Shown piece by piece: positions 1-11,060 of a stretch of DNA of 64,000 nt (position 1 is its first letter; every line of letters begins with the position of its first letter). The stretch is from Perkinsus olseni (lineage: Eukaryota > Perkinsozoa > Perkinsida), in contig JABANN010000011.1 in NCBI GenBank assembly GCA_013115125.1, positions 1-64,000 of the forward strand, in the 5' to 3' direction. Both the position numbers and the translations under genes were made by a program. The notes beneath the pieces are model-generated. The model made no database searches and was not told where the DNA came from. It saw nothing but the letters and a program-made list of their open reading frames with translations.

Positions 1-99
1 CATGTAACGTGACTATATTCGCCAAGTTCCCGACTCCGTGTCGACATTTTCATTGTGAGATAAAAACGTGTTGCGATAATTTAAGGACGCGGGCGGTTG

Positions 100-3000
100 T
101 TAGAGCCAACGGAGCTCGAAATGGCAAGTACTAAGATACCGCACCTCCCGACTGTCTCACCTCTGGCCAGTTCTCGAAGAGCTCAAGGCGCTATGGCAAG
201 CGGTGTGGGGCAATTCAGCAGCATCAGTGGTCTGGAGCGGGAAGGTGTAGAACTTGGCCGAGAAATAGACCTTCTTGCTTCCCGGCCGCCGGGCACCCTC
301 GAGAGGTCTCCACCCTACGACAGCCAGGGTGATCTCGTCATTCGTGAGGTGATCATTCTCCTCGAGCTGCCAGTCCAGAGCAGCCAAGTCTTCCTGTTCG
401 GCCGTTGACGCGGTTATCAGCCCGGCCGCCACCGCGGACGCCTTGTCCGCGGGCGACATGTCCCGCGCTGGAGGTGGATCTGGTTGGCGCCCAGCTTGAG
501 TGCCGATCTCAAAGCCCGCAGAAGGACTCGCCGCGCCCGTACTAGCAGATGCCTTCACGGGGATGAGCTCAGGCTCAGCGGCCTCGGTGATGCATACATC
601 ATATTGGGTATTGGCATCTCTCAGTGAAGGGGAGCGTGCGTTGCGGTCGCCCTTCACCTCGCCTCTGCCAGGAGGGGTGGCGGGTGCCGTAGGAGAGACA
701 GCGGTTATCATAGGTTCTGGTTTCTCATCCAAATTCGGAATACTCGGTTGTTGGACGTCAGGGGCGTGGAGAGGTTCGGCCACGAGGGGGCCCGGCTGCT
801 CGATGGCTGGAACACGGGACGCCTCGGGTTGAGTCCGAGCCGGCTCTACGGGTGGAGTATTGCGAGCCTCGACGGGTGGAGCATGTGGTGGCTCCAGAGC
901 CGGAGCGAAGGGAGGGTCGGTAGTCCGCGGGGGTGATGGTGAAGTGCCATTGGGTACCGCTGACGGTGTGAAAGCAGGCGCCTCGAGAGATCTGGTCTCG
1001 AAGAGCATGGCCGGGGCTGGGACCTCTGGTCCTTCAACGGCCATGTCTCTTATAGGTTCCTGATAAGGATGGTTGGGAACGGGAGGAAGCAGAGCACGAG
1101 GCGTCTGTGTAACCACCGGTGCCTCGCGAGGTGACCTCATCGCAGGCAGAGGCTGGGCTGCGCTGAGAGGGGCCTGTTTCAGTCGTTCAACATGGAGTAC
1201 TTTCTGGCGCTCTCCAAGCCATGAAGCGTAGGCCTCGCCCGTCATAGCGAACTCGATAGAGAAATCGGTCCCAGTGGGAGATCCGGCCCACACTCGTCGG
1301 CCAGCAAGGGTCTCCCCGGGGCCCTTCATCAGTCGTGATCGGAGTAGCACACTATTATGGGGTTGGTTCAGGACTATGCACTCCGTGAGGGGGTCCAGCT
1401 GAGGCGGCAACAGGAGACACCAGGCGACACAAAGGGGCACGCTGCCGGATCCCTCCCCAGTGAGATGGTAGTGCAGCTCGACCACAAGCGCACAGCCATC
1501 GTCCAGGATCATATCGACGGTGTGGTTGACGGTACTCACCAGAACAGGATTGCCGCTGCTGTCTCCTTGCATATGGAACGTGCATTCCGGCGTTATCTGT
1601 TGGAGTCCGTTGTGGGCGTAGACGACCACAGTGCAGAGGTTCGACAGCTCCACCTTCTCATCGCGGTGACCTCCGAGCGGCTTGAACCGTTGAGAAAAGT
1701 CCTGGACGGCGAAACGAAGGGCATCTCGAAGTTCTGCAGTTGTATGGTGGCTGCCGAGATCAGCGGTGATGCGGCCGAGGAATACTTCGGCGCGGCGTAG
1801 ACCGGAAGACTGAAGACAGCCGACCGGGGTGTCCACCGCCGCAACATATCCAGACGGTAGCATTCTACGCATAATATTGGCCTGCGGGTCTTCCCCCGAG
1901 AGGGAACGGAAGGAGACTTCGAGCCGGCCTGCAGTCGCCAGCCCGACCAGACTCCCAGTTGGTGATTGGGTTGAGGCGAAGGCTCCGATTACTTCGCGCT
2001 TCATGAAAGGAAGAAGTCTCGGGCTTCCTTTGAGCAGCACCGCGCCGCCGCTCAGATCGTGACCAGCAGGGACTACTGACCACCCTGCTGACAATCTGTC
2101 GCCATCGGGGAGGGACAGAGCTAGTTCCAGGATAACCCCGACCTGAGGGTCGGTCGAAGAGGACCCAGTGTGGTACCAGAAGGAGCCGTCGATATTGAAG
2201 TCGTGGCCGGCGGGGGCATCGACTTTCGGGCTCACGGCTGTGCGACTGATGAGCAGCTGGCTCCGCAGGTGGAATAGGGTGACGTAAAGACGGTAGGACA
2301 CCACAACGCCCTCGGCCAGATGGTTCGATATGGGCGGGGCCGTCACACGACCAACGCCTGAGGGCAACACTCATGACCAACCTGATGATGAAAGATACTC
2401 ACTGATGCAGTAGAGGACCGTGGAGCTATGGCCTGTTATAGACTGGCTACCCCCCGGCTGCAGCACAGTAGGGCCTCCAGTCCTCGCCTCTGTGATAGCG
2501 GCAGCTTGTGGTCTAACTTGCCCCATTCGTTTCAGCCAATCACGGACCGGTCCCAGATTCATCGGCCCGAGCGGCGGCAACTCCCCTCGAGGGGTAGTAG
2601 CGATCTGTGCCTGAGGGCGTTGCAGACATTAAGTAGTGCCCTAGCGCGAGAGAGATGCGGCAACTTCAAGGGCTCACGGGAATGCTCTCGAACACTGGGA
2701 TGCTGGGGGCCGCCTGCTGAGGTAGGAGCCGGGGAGAAATGACGGCCTCTCTGCGTTCCGAGTCGTATGGTCCTGCGGATGATGTTCGGCCAGTGGATAC
2801 CTCCTGGATTGGCGGAAGTGACGGTACAGGACCCCCAACCAAGTCCAGCGGAGGCAATGGTATGTGTGGTCCACGGTCGGTGTCTGCTACTTTGTCGCGA
2901 GGGGCGCTATCATTAGCTACCGGCCCCGCAAGCTCCATCACGCTTGGAGGCTGGTCAGACCTCGACTCGTTCACAGACGGCGTGTTCTCATCCTCTTCAA

Positions 3001-3508
3001 CGTCCATCGGCCAAAGGTCTCTCACAAAACGTGGAGTGCCTTCAGCTTGGCCGTCATGCTCTTTGGGCGGGGAAACAATCCGCTCCTCCACCGCGCCTGG
3101 TTCAGAGTGCTGTAGCAAGGCGTCTACTGTGGGTACGGCTTCAGGCGAGGACTCCGCAGCAGTGAATGGGACGACGGTATCATCCGCTTCCGTGGCAATT
3201 GGCGTCAACAAATCTAGCTCTTGGTCGGACGCCGACATGATACGAGCATTGTGGAGGGGTAGGGGAGGTAACTAGCAGAGCACAGCTGAGCAGCACAGAG
3301 CCCAAGAACCCTACAAGTACAACCGCTGTAGTCCTACTTGCTTGTGCTGCGGACGATGCTCGACTTTTGCGTCGTTGCCAAGATTGAGGATATCATCAAT
3401 AGCCGCTTCAGCGCTCTCTGCTGGCTGCCTCGGGCTGTACCCGATCCCAGAGGGTGGTGTAAGAGCCTCCTCGAGTAGCCGGTCCAGCAGGTCGGTGGTG
3501 TCATCCAT
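100..3508 (-). CDS. NPHP4: Nephrocystin-4 (NPHP4)-like protein, C-terminal part cut short or beyond the window
   Basis: Ciliary transition-zone scaffold. In-frame exons are 3338-3508 (start ATG at 3508), 2678-3271, 2403-2610 and 161-2357, joined by introns of 66, 67 and 45 nt. Residues 1 to about 250 are acidic and disordered. The conserved part follows: EGVVVSYRLYV...FWYHTGSSS aligns with the animal NPHP4 N-terminal C2-like region. The block around VSTVNHTVDMILDDGC aligns with its next domain, and PGSKKVYFSAKFYTFP matches the family motif WPKTVYFTFQFYRFP. A Pro-rich linker precedes that motif. The predicted product is about 1060 residues against about 1430 in animals. A 30-nt candidate intron (131-160) would lead to a stop at 100-102 and remove the Ig/MSP-like C-terminal half. 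Equally, the true next exon may lie left of base 1. The family call is firm; the 3' end is not. Confidence 0.82.
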
Positions 3509-3591
3509 TGATCTAATTCTACAAAGTCCCCAGCAACACCCTCGATGGCAGGAGTGATTAATGGAACACGACGCCCCAGCAGGGGATGAGA

Positions 3592-6500
3592 CTATATCAT
3601 TCGAAGGCTAATTCGAGGCTTCCGAGGATTTGAACGGTCGATCTCCTCCACTGAGACACGAACCTAACAAGTTCGGTAAGCAGGGTAGGTACGCCACATC
3701 CTAGACGGAAAGTGACTCGGCTCAGTCGTCCGGAGGTTGGGCATGATCCACATGGGCGGCAGGATCGGCACCATCCTTGCTTACGCGCTGATTGACGGTG
3801 AGGGAGTCCAGTGTTATCATCGGGAGGAGGTTGGAGACATGGAGAAGCCCCGTGACCGACTCCTCGCACTTTAGATGGACGAAGGCTCCAAAGGATACCA
3901 CATTTTGTATCGATCCCTCGAGGTTAGCTCCCACCTAGGAACGAATAGGTTCGCGGACGACGAGGGTCCGGCCATGAAAAAATCACACAAAGCACCGTGG
4001 CCTGGTGACTTTAGCAGACGACGAGATCTAACGCTAACGGATCGAGTGTTGATTGCCAAGATTGAGGATACCGGCAGGCTCAGGGCTGACTCGATATGCA
4101 GTCGAACTCCCGACTGTATCACAGCAGCGTGCTACGGCTCCTCAACAGGGAGCAGCAGTGAGCACGTCTGGTGTCAACGACCTGCGAAATCTCACCTCCA
4201 ACACCCCGTTATCACAGAGCGCCTTATAAGGAGGATACTCAATCTCCGGAGGTCTATACCGTTCGGGGTGCTCCAGGCGAACGTCCTTGCCAGCCTCAAC
4301 CAACTCAGTGAGGACCTCTGCTGATGTGGTCCTCGCCTACAACGCACACTCCGGACCACGACTACCCAGGTGCGCAGACCCACCTGCTCCGAGTCCTCAT
4401 CACAGGTCAAGTACTGCAGCAGTGAGTTTAAGTCTAAGTCCAGTACTGAAGTCTCAGTTTTTACCAGGGACCTCACCTTCTCCATGTGTGCTCATCAGTA
4501 GCTTCAACTGACGAGCGCGGTCGTAGGACTCAGGATGAATGCCAGTCGAATCCAGGGGCTCGGTACCGCCGTAAATCCGAACCTGAATAGGGTTCAGCTC
4601 CACTGGCAATTCTCAAAACGCCATATTCTGGAATCACAAAACACAGGGTGCTACTTTCGCTATGGACTGTAGCCTAAAGTGCTCCAAATTGTTTTGGGAT
4701 ACATACGGGACATAAGTTGAATTCGCCGCGACTACCGGGAGTTCCGGCCTGGTTTCAGAATATACAATACCGGAACAGAATCAGAACACAATCTGAACAC
4801 AACCTCAAGAAACCGTGGCAGTTTTCATGCCTACACACTGAGATACCGGCGAGCAAAAACACCTGTGCAGAACTTGCCAGATGCAATTGGAATATTCCAT
4901 TCCTCAGCCCAATACTCGCACCGTCCTCCTCCTCTGTGATGATTTCGTCTGTGCCAACCTCAGGGATAATCCGCTCCTTATGCTTCTTATTCGCTTTACG
5001 CCCAGAGTCCAACCGAATTCGAACAGCAACCCATATTTTTCTAGTACTCTCTTCGCCAACTCCCTTTCCTCGGTTCGTGCTTCCTCGCTGTCCTCGCCCG
5101 GCATCACGAGTTTGCCGGGCGACCTGCGATTCTTCAGAGCGACAACCACCTTACTACTCTTTCTGAATCATATGTGAAGCGGAGTCAGCAAAGTTGTAGA
5201 GAGAACCCGGCATGCGGAAGACTGTTTACGATTTCCGAGCATGTCAACTACTCAAAAATTAATAAAACTACCCTTCCGGTGCAAAACAGCACAGATGCAC
5301 TCTCGTATCGGCTCCGTCACGGAGCCTCCGTTTAACCGGGCCCAAGCGCAGGGGCTTCTTGATAGGGCTCTTATCACAGGAACATGCTCCGCACCCTCGG
5401 CGACGATGAACCGTCTTCGCGGATTATGCGCCGCTTAGAGGCTTCGGGAAACTTCTCGGGAGCACCCAGCTTAGCGGGGGGCTTCTCGAAAGACCGGAGT
5501 ATCTTGCTCAACGCCGACTAGGTGGCACCGTGGCATTCGGCGATTTCTTTCTGGCTGTACTTCCAGCGCTCTTCGCGTGTGAGAACCCCACTCATAGTCC
5601 TCATGAAAACCACATTCTCCGTTCGGAACGGATCGTTCCTCTACTGTTCGTGGAACGTCCCATACGAGTCAAGATGTGAAACAATAACTGTCAGAGGAGC
5701 CTTAGCTACGATACATACCCTTCATCATCAAGTATTACTTGATCGAATTGGATTACTTGACAAGTAATCCAATTCGATTTGGCGATTTTTCGCTCGCCCG
5801 TAGCTCAGTGTGTAGGCACGAGACCGTCACATTTTTTGAAGTTTTCTTCGGATTACGGTGCAGTATAATGTGCCCACGGCGAATTTAATGACTGTGGAAC
5901 TAGAATGCGAACTGCGCCCACCGCTTGCAAACGACAAAGCCTTTGCCTCGCTCTGAATAGCTCAATTCGAAAGTCGATGACGGTAATTAGAGGGCCATGA
6001 ATGAAGCGAGGGGAGCAGTCAACGCTATCCCGGACTGAAGGTCCCAGCTCACCTACAAATCCCGCAGCTTGTTGGAACACAATTGCTCCTATTCCCTTCA
6101 CTTTCTTCAGCGCCTCACGGCACTTGAATCTGCCATTAGCCACTCGATACTCTACTATGCGTGTGGCCGTCGCCGCGTTCAGCCCGGCTACGTATCTGTG
6201 GCCATGCAGTTCACGCCCGATAGAAGATAGGGTCACTACTTTAACAACGGAACACTGGCCGTGTTGAGGTCGACTCCAACCTGGCACACACACCACTGAA
6301 CCGACTGGGCCAAGGCTGAGTCTAGCCGCTTGGGAGGCATGTCATGTTGGAAGAGGCCGACACCCTGATCAATCCGTACATCATAACTCTGTACGTGGTG
6401 CCTGCCATCTTACGATGTTCTTGGGATCCAGTTTGACATACTCAGCGATGGGGTCCAAAACTCGTCTGGCGATCGACACCGCTCCTCTGAAGGATATGTC

Positions 6501-8689
6501 CATCCCAGGAAGCTCCGCTGTGGCCACCTGACTGGACTGCATGGTCCATGCATGGCCCGATGGAGATAGCCCACCGCTCCGGCTGAGTAGACGCTTGCAC
6601 CACACTCGTCCACTACACAAATGCCCGCTCTCAGCTGAGGGTCTAGAACCTTCCGAATCGCCCCTACCGCCTCGTGAGATCCCTAACCTCGAAAGCGGCT
6701 CAGCAGCGTAATCAAAAGCAATACGCTCCCACTTGGCCATCTCCGACCACAACCAGACGGCCTCCCCACTGAGAGACTTTATTCGCCAATTCCTCCGGGC
6801 CCGGAACTCCCGTCTCTGAAATTCGACCAGATGTACCTCGCCTCCGAGCAGTTGCTCTCACTAGGATGAGTCCAAAACTTGAAAGTGTCCACAACATCTC
6901 CAGTAGCCGTGACCACTACACATTTATTTCCATGCGCATATCCAGGATCCACGCCTACTACTGCCGTGCTCGCCTCGACCCTCAGTGGCGGGCACATCAA
7001 CTTGACGCTGACATTGTCCGTGAAGGTCTTGATAGCAAAGTCCTCGGAAGGGACCGTCAACCGCTCTGATCGGAACTCTCGAGCGAGCGACTTCTCGACT
7101 GTGTCGACTGCCTTCCTAATCGCAGCCGGGATGGACTTGGCACACAGGCATATGGCGTGACCATGACCGAGGTAACGTCCCACAAGGCTATCATATAGCT
7201 GGTTAGTATCCGCGAAGGCTATCTTCACGCGGAGTTTCTTGGCAGCCTCCCCTCGTTTGATAGCCAACCACTCGTGAGGCTTCACTTTGTCCAGCCTTCG
7301 CTTGAAACCGCTGTAACGAGAGTATCTTCGGGCACAGGGCTACACGCATGACGAAGAGGACAAGGCAACAGCGACTGAGGGGCAGGTATAGACTTACTCA
7401 TGACTTTGCTGAGGGGCCTTGCTTCCCCCTTTGGGTGGCTTTTTAGCCGCAGCGGTGGTCTCAACGACAGCCTCCACTTCCAAGCGGGCCCGACTTTCCA
7501 GCACTGTGCGGCATGTGCATCTCACGTCTTGATCGTGAGCTGAATAGCAAAATCAACTTCACTCCATCGGATGGAGTCCATCCACCAGGTGGGGCCGATC
7601 AATCCGACCAGAAGCCGCAGAGCGATCCAGCTCAACGGAAGAACGACCAGCGTTAGCAGCAATGAGCTCTCGGAAACCTCTGGGCCGACCTACCCAGCCT
7701 GTAGCTCACAATAGCAACCACTGCTGCTTCAACTTGCGCCTCTCCATCAGACGTCTCGATCTAGAAGATCAGCAAATATATGACCCTGTACAATGACATT
7801 CCCTCCTGTACAAGCACCTCAGCTCGCTGCAGGAGCCGCTGCACGTCCATGCGGCACTCCGAGCACGCTTCACGGGCAGTTCTCAAGAGTAAGTCGGCTG
7901 CGGCCCCGAATCCTGCCAAAGAATCGACTATATTCCTCCAACCCCAGCTCGATCCCTCACCAGCATCTATTGCAGCTTGGGCCTTAGTCTTCCGTTTCGT
8001 CTGAGGGGCTCTGCTAGCCATGATGTCGGCGATATCCTCAGCACGGCAATCACTCGAGCACAGGTATCGAAGCGTCGGCTCGTCTAGAGCCTGCCTCGCG
8101 GCCAGCGACCTGCACATCCGCACTTAAGAGCGCTCCAACGACCAGCTCTTACTTGACGCATTTCAGCCTCTTCTCCTCAACGGCCCTCGCCCTGTCGAGT
8201 TGCTTGTGGACTCTGAGGATATCCTCTTCGGGAAGGCCAACATACCCTCGCCTGTATCGGGCTACGAACGGCAGTGTGCATTCCTCCGACTCGAACAGCT
8301 TGACCGCACGGCCAACCTAACAGCAGCCACCATAATAGGATCCGAACAGTTTTTCACAGGATACTTCCCTAAGTGAAGAGGACTTATCAGCAACGCGCCC
8401 TTTCATACCTCAGCTACGCGCGGCATTAAACCCAGCTCCCTGCTACAGGACTGACTCAAACGTTGCAGTCGGCCCTCTTCGACGGCTTCTACTGGGTCGG
8501 TCTGAGGAGCGGGAGCATATCACAGACAGGGTGGTCCCGAGTAAAGGCTACCGCGGTTGGGGAGGCCCCTAAACTTGAGCATGCCCGCTCTTTTTCGTCG
8601 CATGGAAATCGCTGGCTTTTCCCACCCTCTATCAAGCGAGGCTTCTTGGCTAGACGACCACCAACCCGGTGTCCAAATTGCCTTTTCAT
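3592..8689 (-). CDS. Tex/SRBD1-like protein (YqgF-fold, HhH and S1 domains)
   Basis: Relative of bacterial Tex (transcription accessory factor) and animal SRBD1, expected to bind nucleic acid. It starts at ATG 8689 with a basic stretch ([19 protein letters not shown]). The N-terminal module follows ([20 protein letters not shown] near 8200-8300). The YqgF/RNase-H-like domain is at about 6790-7285 ([17 protein letters not shown]) and continues at 6410-6620 ([10 protein letters not shown], then [20 protein letters not shown]). The HhH region is near 6060-6200 ([21 protein letters not shown]). [20 protein letters not shown] at 4500-4582 resumes the family order. The S1 domain is in exons 3785-3934 and 3592-3663 ([39 protein letters not shown]). 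All motifs occur in Tex order. One intron (4583-6056, 1474 nt) is far longer than the rest. Several middle exon edges are approximate. Confidence 0.82.
4700..5180 (-). other. Protein-like stretch in the long Tex intron, unassigned
   Basis: Two overlapping minus-strand frames look protein-like. One reads [20 protein letters not shown] near 5040-5100. The other, shifted by one base, reads [20 protein letters not shown] then [17 protein letters not shown] near 4910-5035. The charge-rich composition and frame change suggest either a decayed gene or the rest of the neighbouring transposon. No family is recognised, and the flanking exons of the host gene splice past it. Confidence 0.3.
5180..5860 (-). 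mobile_element. Dead Tc1/mariner (IS630-superfamily)-like DNA transposon fragment inside a Tex intron
   Basis: Reading from an ATG at 5602-5604 on the minus strand gives [19 protein letters not shown], an in-frame TAG, then [20 protein letters not shown] and [13 protein letters not shown], stopping near 5395. This is the helix-turn-helix, basic linker and second helix layout of Tc1-like transposase N-termini. Further downstream [16 protein letters not shown] occurs in another frame, so the copy carries at least one stop and one frame change. I could not find a DDE/DDD catalytic core. It lies wholly inside the 1474-nt intron of the Tex-like gene, on the same strand, and ends close to a near-perfect palindrome (5742-5778). 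Boundaries and target-site duplications are not resolved. Confidence 0.5.
5742..5778. repeat. 18-bp-arm perfect inverted repeat with 1-nt centre
   Basis: The left arm ATCGAATTGGATTACTTG (5742-5759) and right arm CAAGTAATCCAATTCGAT (5761-5778) are exact reverse complements around a single A at 5760. It lies about 140 nt upstream of the transposase-like ATG, so it may be a terminal-repeat junction of that element or a small hairpin element of its own. Confidence 0.75.
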
Positions 8690-9314
8690 ACTACTGTCGC
8701 AACAACAAGAAACGAACCAGAGCGGGGAGGGTATTCGGTCCCAACAGCAGACCCGATCAGAACTTTTTGCCCACCGAATTCAACGCATGACCTATCGCAT
8801 CCCTCACTGAAGGCCCTACGATACGTGAATGGAGACGGCCTTCTGCTCCACCGTGATCCGAGCACTGTGATACTCGACAGCAGTGCTTCACAAGCCGCTG
8901 CAAAGGTCATGTGAATTGTCTCTCTCAGGCGAGCGAGCTACCTGCACCCCGCCACCACCACCCCTGCCAGGGTGGCCGACGTAATTTAGAACTATCAAGC
9001 TTCTGCGGCTGAGTCGCTGGGTTCGAAGGTTTTGACGGTGCTTTTTTTCAATTCCAAAATCCGTGTGGGGTCTATCGTTCTCTACAAACAGCCTCCAGAG
9101 GAAGCGTGCGTAGAGAAAACTGGTGTCTACTGTGCTGCACCACCGTGTGGGGCTGCAGCCCTCCATTAATCATCCAGCAGAAGGACAACCGGCAGCTCGA
9201 TTGAGCAACACCGCACCAGCCATAGTAACGTGGAGACCGCTCGAGAGGCGAAGGAAAATGTGCAAACAGTGATGAAAGTGAATAAGGGCTGCTCTTGTGA
9301 TATCACTGCCTCTC
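8690..9314. other. Spacer between Tex-like and NEPRO-like genes
   Basis: About 625 nt between the start of the Tex-like gene and the stop of the NEPRO-like gene, both minus-strand. Open frames here (for example 8686-8910 minus) show no recognisable motif or supported splice partner. A run TGGGTTCGAAGG near 9018-9029 resembles a tRNA B-box but has no cloverleaf around it. Confidence 0.4.
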
Positions 9315-10374
9315 TCAGCGCCGTCTAACGCGCTTCTTTTGGCGCCGAGGGACCGATGCTCCACCGCGGCCACTCCCGACGGCTGTAGCCATCTTCACTT
9401 CGTCAACGACGTCGTCTACTGCGACGCCCATGTCTTCCTCGTCCTCCTTCATGGCCTCGTCAATGCCTCCGTCCATTTGCGGTGATCGCTTGACCGCTCG
9501 GGCGTACGGCTGCAGGGACTGAATCAGACAGGACGCTGTTGAATTCAAAACAGGCGGCCTCTTACTATGACGAGGTTCTCTGCAATCATGACGATCCTCG
9601 CTGTGCAGCCCACTATTGTGAGGCCGAAAGGGAGCCAGTGGCCCATGGAGAGAAGTTCCCGCATTGGGGCTGCTGCTGCGAGGGCGTCCTGGGCGAGGGA
9701 CTCCAGGGACGCGATCACCCTCCGGGCGTACAGGCCGCTGAAATGAGAAGGACTGTGAAGATCACAGCATCTCCAATCCCTCTATGACGAACAAGCCTCA
9801 CAACAGGCGAAGGAGAGATGGATAGGCGAGAGCAGCCGCATACCCTGCATCCGCTGCGGTTTCTGCTGCCTGTGCCCGCTCGAGTACGGCTGGCCAACTC
9901 GATATAGTGTTGCTGTCACCCGAGCCGGAGGTATCGATAAGGGCATCCAAATTCCGCTGCAGCTTACGGAGGGCTCCAAAGTAGGGGAGCCTGAGGATAA
10001 CCACTGGGAAACCCGTCGCGAACGTTCATCGAAGCCTTCCCCCAACCCTCTCCAATCAACGGCTTCCAGGGGATAGAATTCCCTCTTCACAAGCCGATAC
10101 GAAATCTACTCATGCGTGGCGGTCACGAGCCACGGACAAAGCGGTAGTAAGCGGTGAACCAAGTATAAGCGGAAAAACCATCAGGACGGAGGCGAACCCG
10201 ACACTCAGCTAGCGAGAACGCGGTTATGCGAGCAGGGAAAATCACCTACCTCCCATGTGCGTTGTTCATCTTGTAAATCAGACTCGCTAAAACGTTTCGC
10301 TCACAAAAGAGCTGGTCAATCGAGAATTGAGGGTTTACGCCGCCCGGGCTACCTCCGCCGTTGGTGACAGCCAT
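9315..10374 (-). CDS. NEPRO/RMP1-like protein (RNase MRP/nucleolar family)
   Basis: Four exons read in frame: 10250-10374, 9802-9990, 9566-9737 and 9315-9518, about 230 residues. The N-terminus has LFCERNVLASLIYKMNNAHG followed by LPYFGALRKLQRNLDAL. This matches the NEPRO/RMP1 signature in which an Er.vL..LiYKn.NqHR segment precedes a Y/F..L..v.R.l helix. Exon 3 gives GHWLPFGLTIVGCTARI, matching the family's hydrophobic F.pLgl...a..AR motif. The C-terminus is acidic and ends in QKKRVRRR, like a nuclear/nucleolar signal. Yeast RMP1 is an RNase MRP subunit and animal NEPRO is nucleolar. That this copy serves RNase MRP is inference from family. Confidence 0.65.
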
Positions 10375-10504
10375 AACAGTTCTACTGAATCCTACCACAG
10401 GATGTGAGCCCTATCCGGTAGATTGGTGAACACAAGACTGTCTCCTGTGCTCAGGGACACTGAATAGTAAAGCCCATGTATGCCGCTTCAATTTCTCTTA
10501 ATTT

Positions 10505-10771
10505 TCAATATCCACGCTCCCACAGCCGCACCGCCGTCTCCCAATCAACCGCTCCGAGGTCAGCGGCTTTCCCCGATATCAGCGCGCGAGCTTTTCCTCT
10601 GGAAAATGTGGGTGGTTCTGTGTGGTCTCCTCGACCATTGCTGCCGGCCGAGGGCAGTTCGGGAGAATTCCCCACGACCACGTCCACCGTGGGTGTAATC
10701 GGGAAGAGCGGTGCTGTACGGTGAAGTGTCGCGGCCATGCTAAAACAGAAAAGGTCTGTCTCGTCACACAT
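10505..10771 (-). CDS. Short open frame, unknown, possibly a small gene or 5' exon
   Basis: An ATG-initiated frame of 88 codons (MCDETDLFCFSMAATLHRTA...) ending in ETAVRLWERGY. It lies about 130 nt upstream of the NEPRO-like start on the same strand. The plus strand is also open over much of it (10476-10724), so coding strand and reality are uncertain. No domain recognised. Confidence 0.25.
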   Translation of the reverse strand: MCDETDLFCFSMAATLHRTAPLFPITPTVDVVVGNSPELPSAGSNGRGDHTEPPTFSRGKARALISGKAADLGAVDWETAVRLWERGY

Positions 10772-11060
10772 CGAGGTGCATCAGCGATCGTCGTGTGCGA
10801 GGGAAACCTGCCTAGACGCCTACAGTCGGACCGAAGACTCTAACGGTGTGGAGCAAGGCAATCCTGCAATCCCTGAGTGGGCGCCAAGAAGTGGTTAGTC
10901 TACCACGAAGCGCCACTAGTGCGTGCGCTTCAGTAAGACGGTGGTGATTGCCCTTCTCTACCTAGTCTGATTGAGTCTTGCAGCGAATCGCTGTAGCCTC
11001 TCAGCAGTCGGCACAGACTGGGACATCAGCTTGCGCGACAACATGATCTGATCAACGCGC

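Noticed and set aside
157-936. Several plus-strand open frames over NPHP4
   Set aside because: They mirror the Pro-rich minus-strand exon whose product has NPHP4 motifs and frame continuity over introns.
3620-3700. Possible tRNA from GATTTGAACGGTCG
   Set aside because: The bases encode the final S1-domain exon of the Tex-like gene, and no acceptor stem was found.
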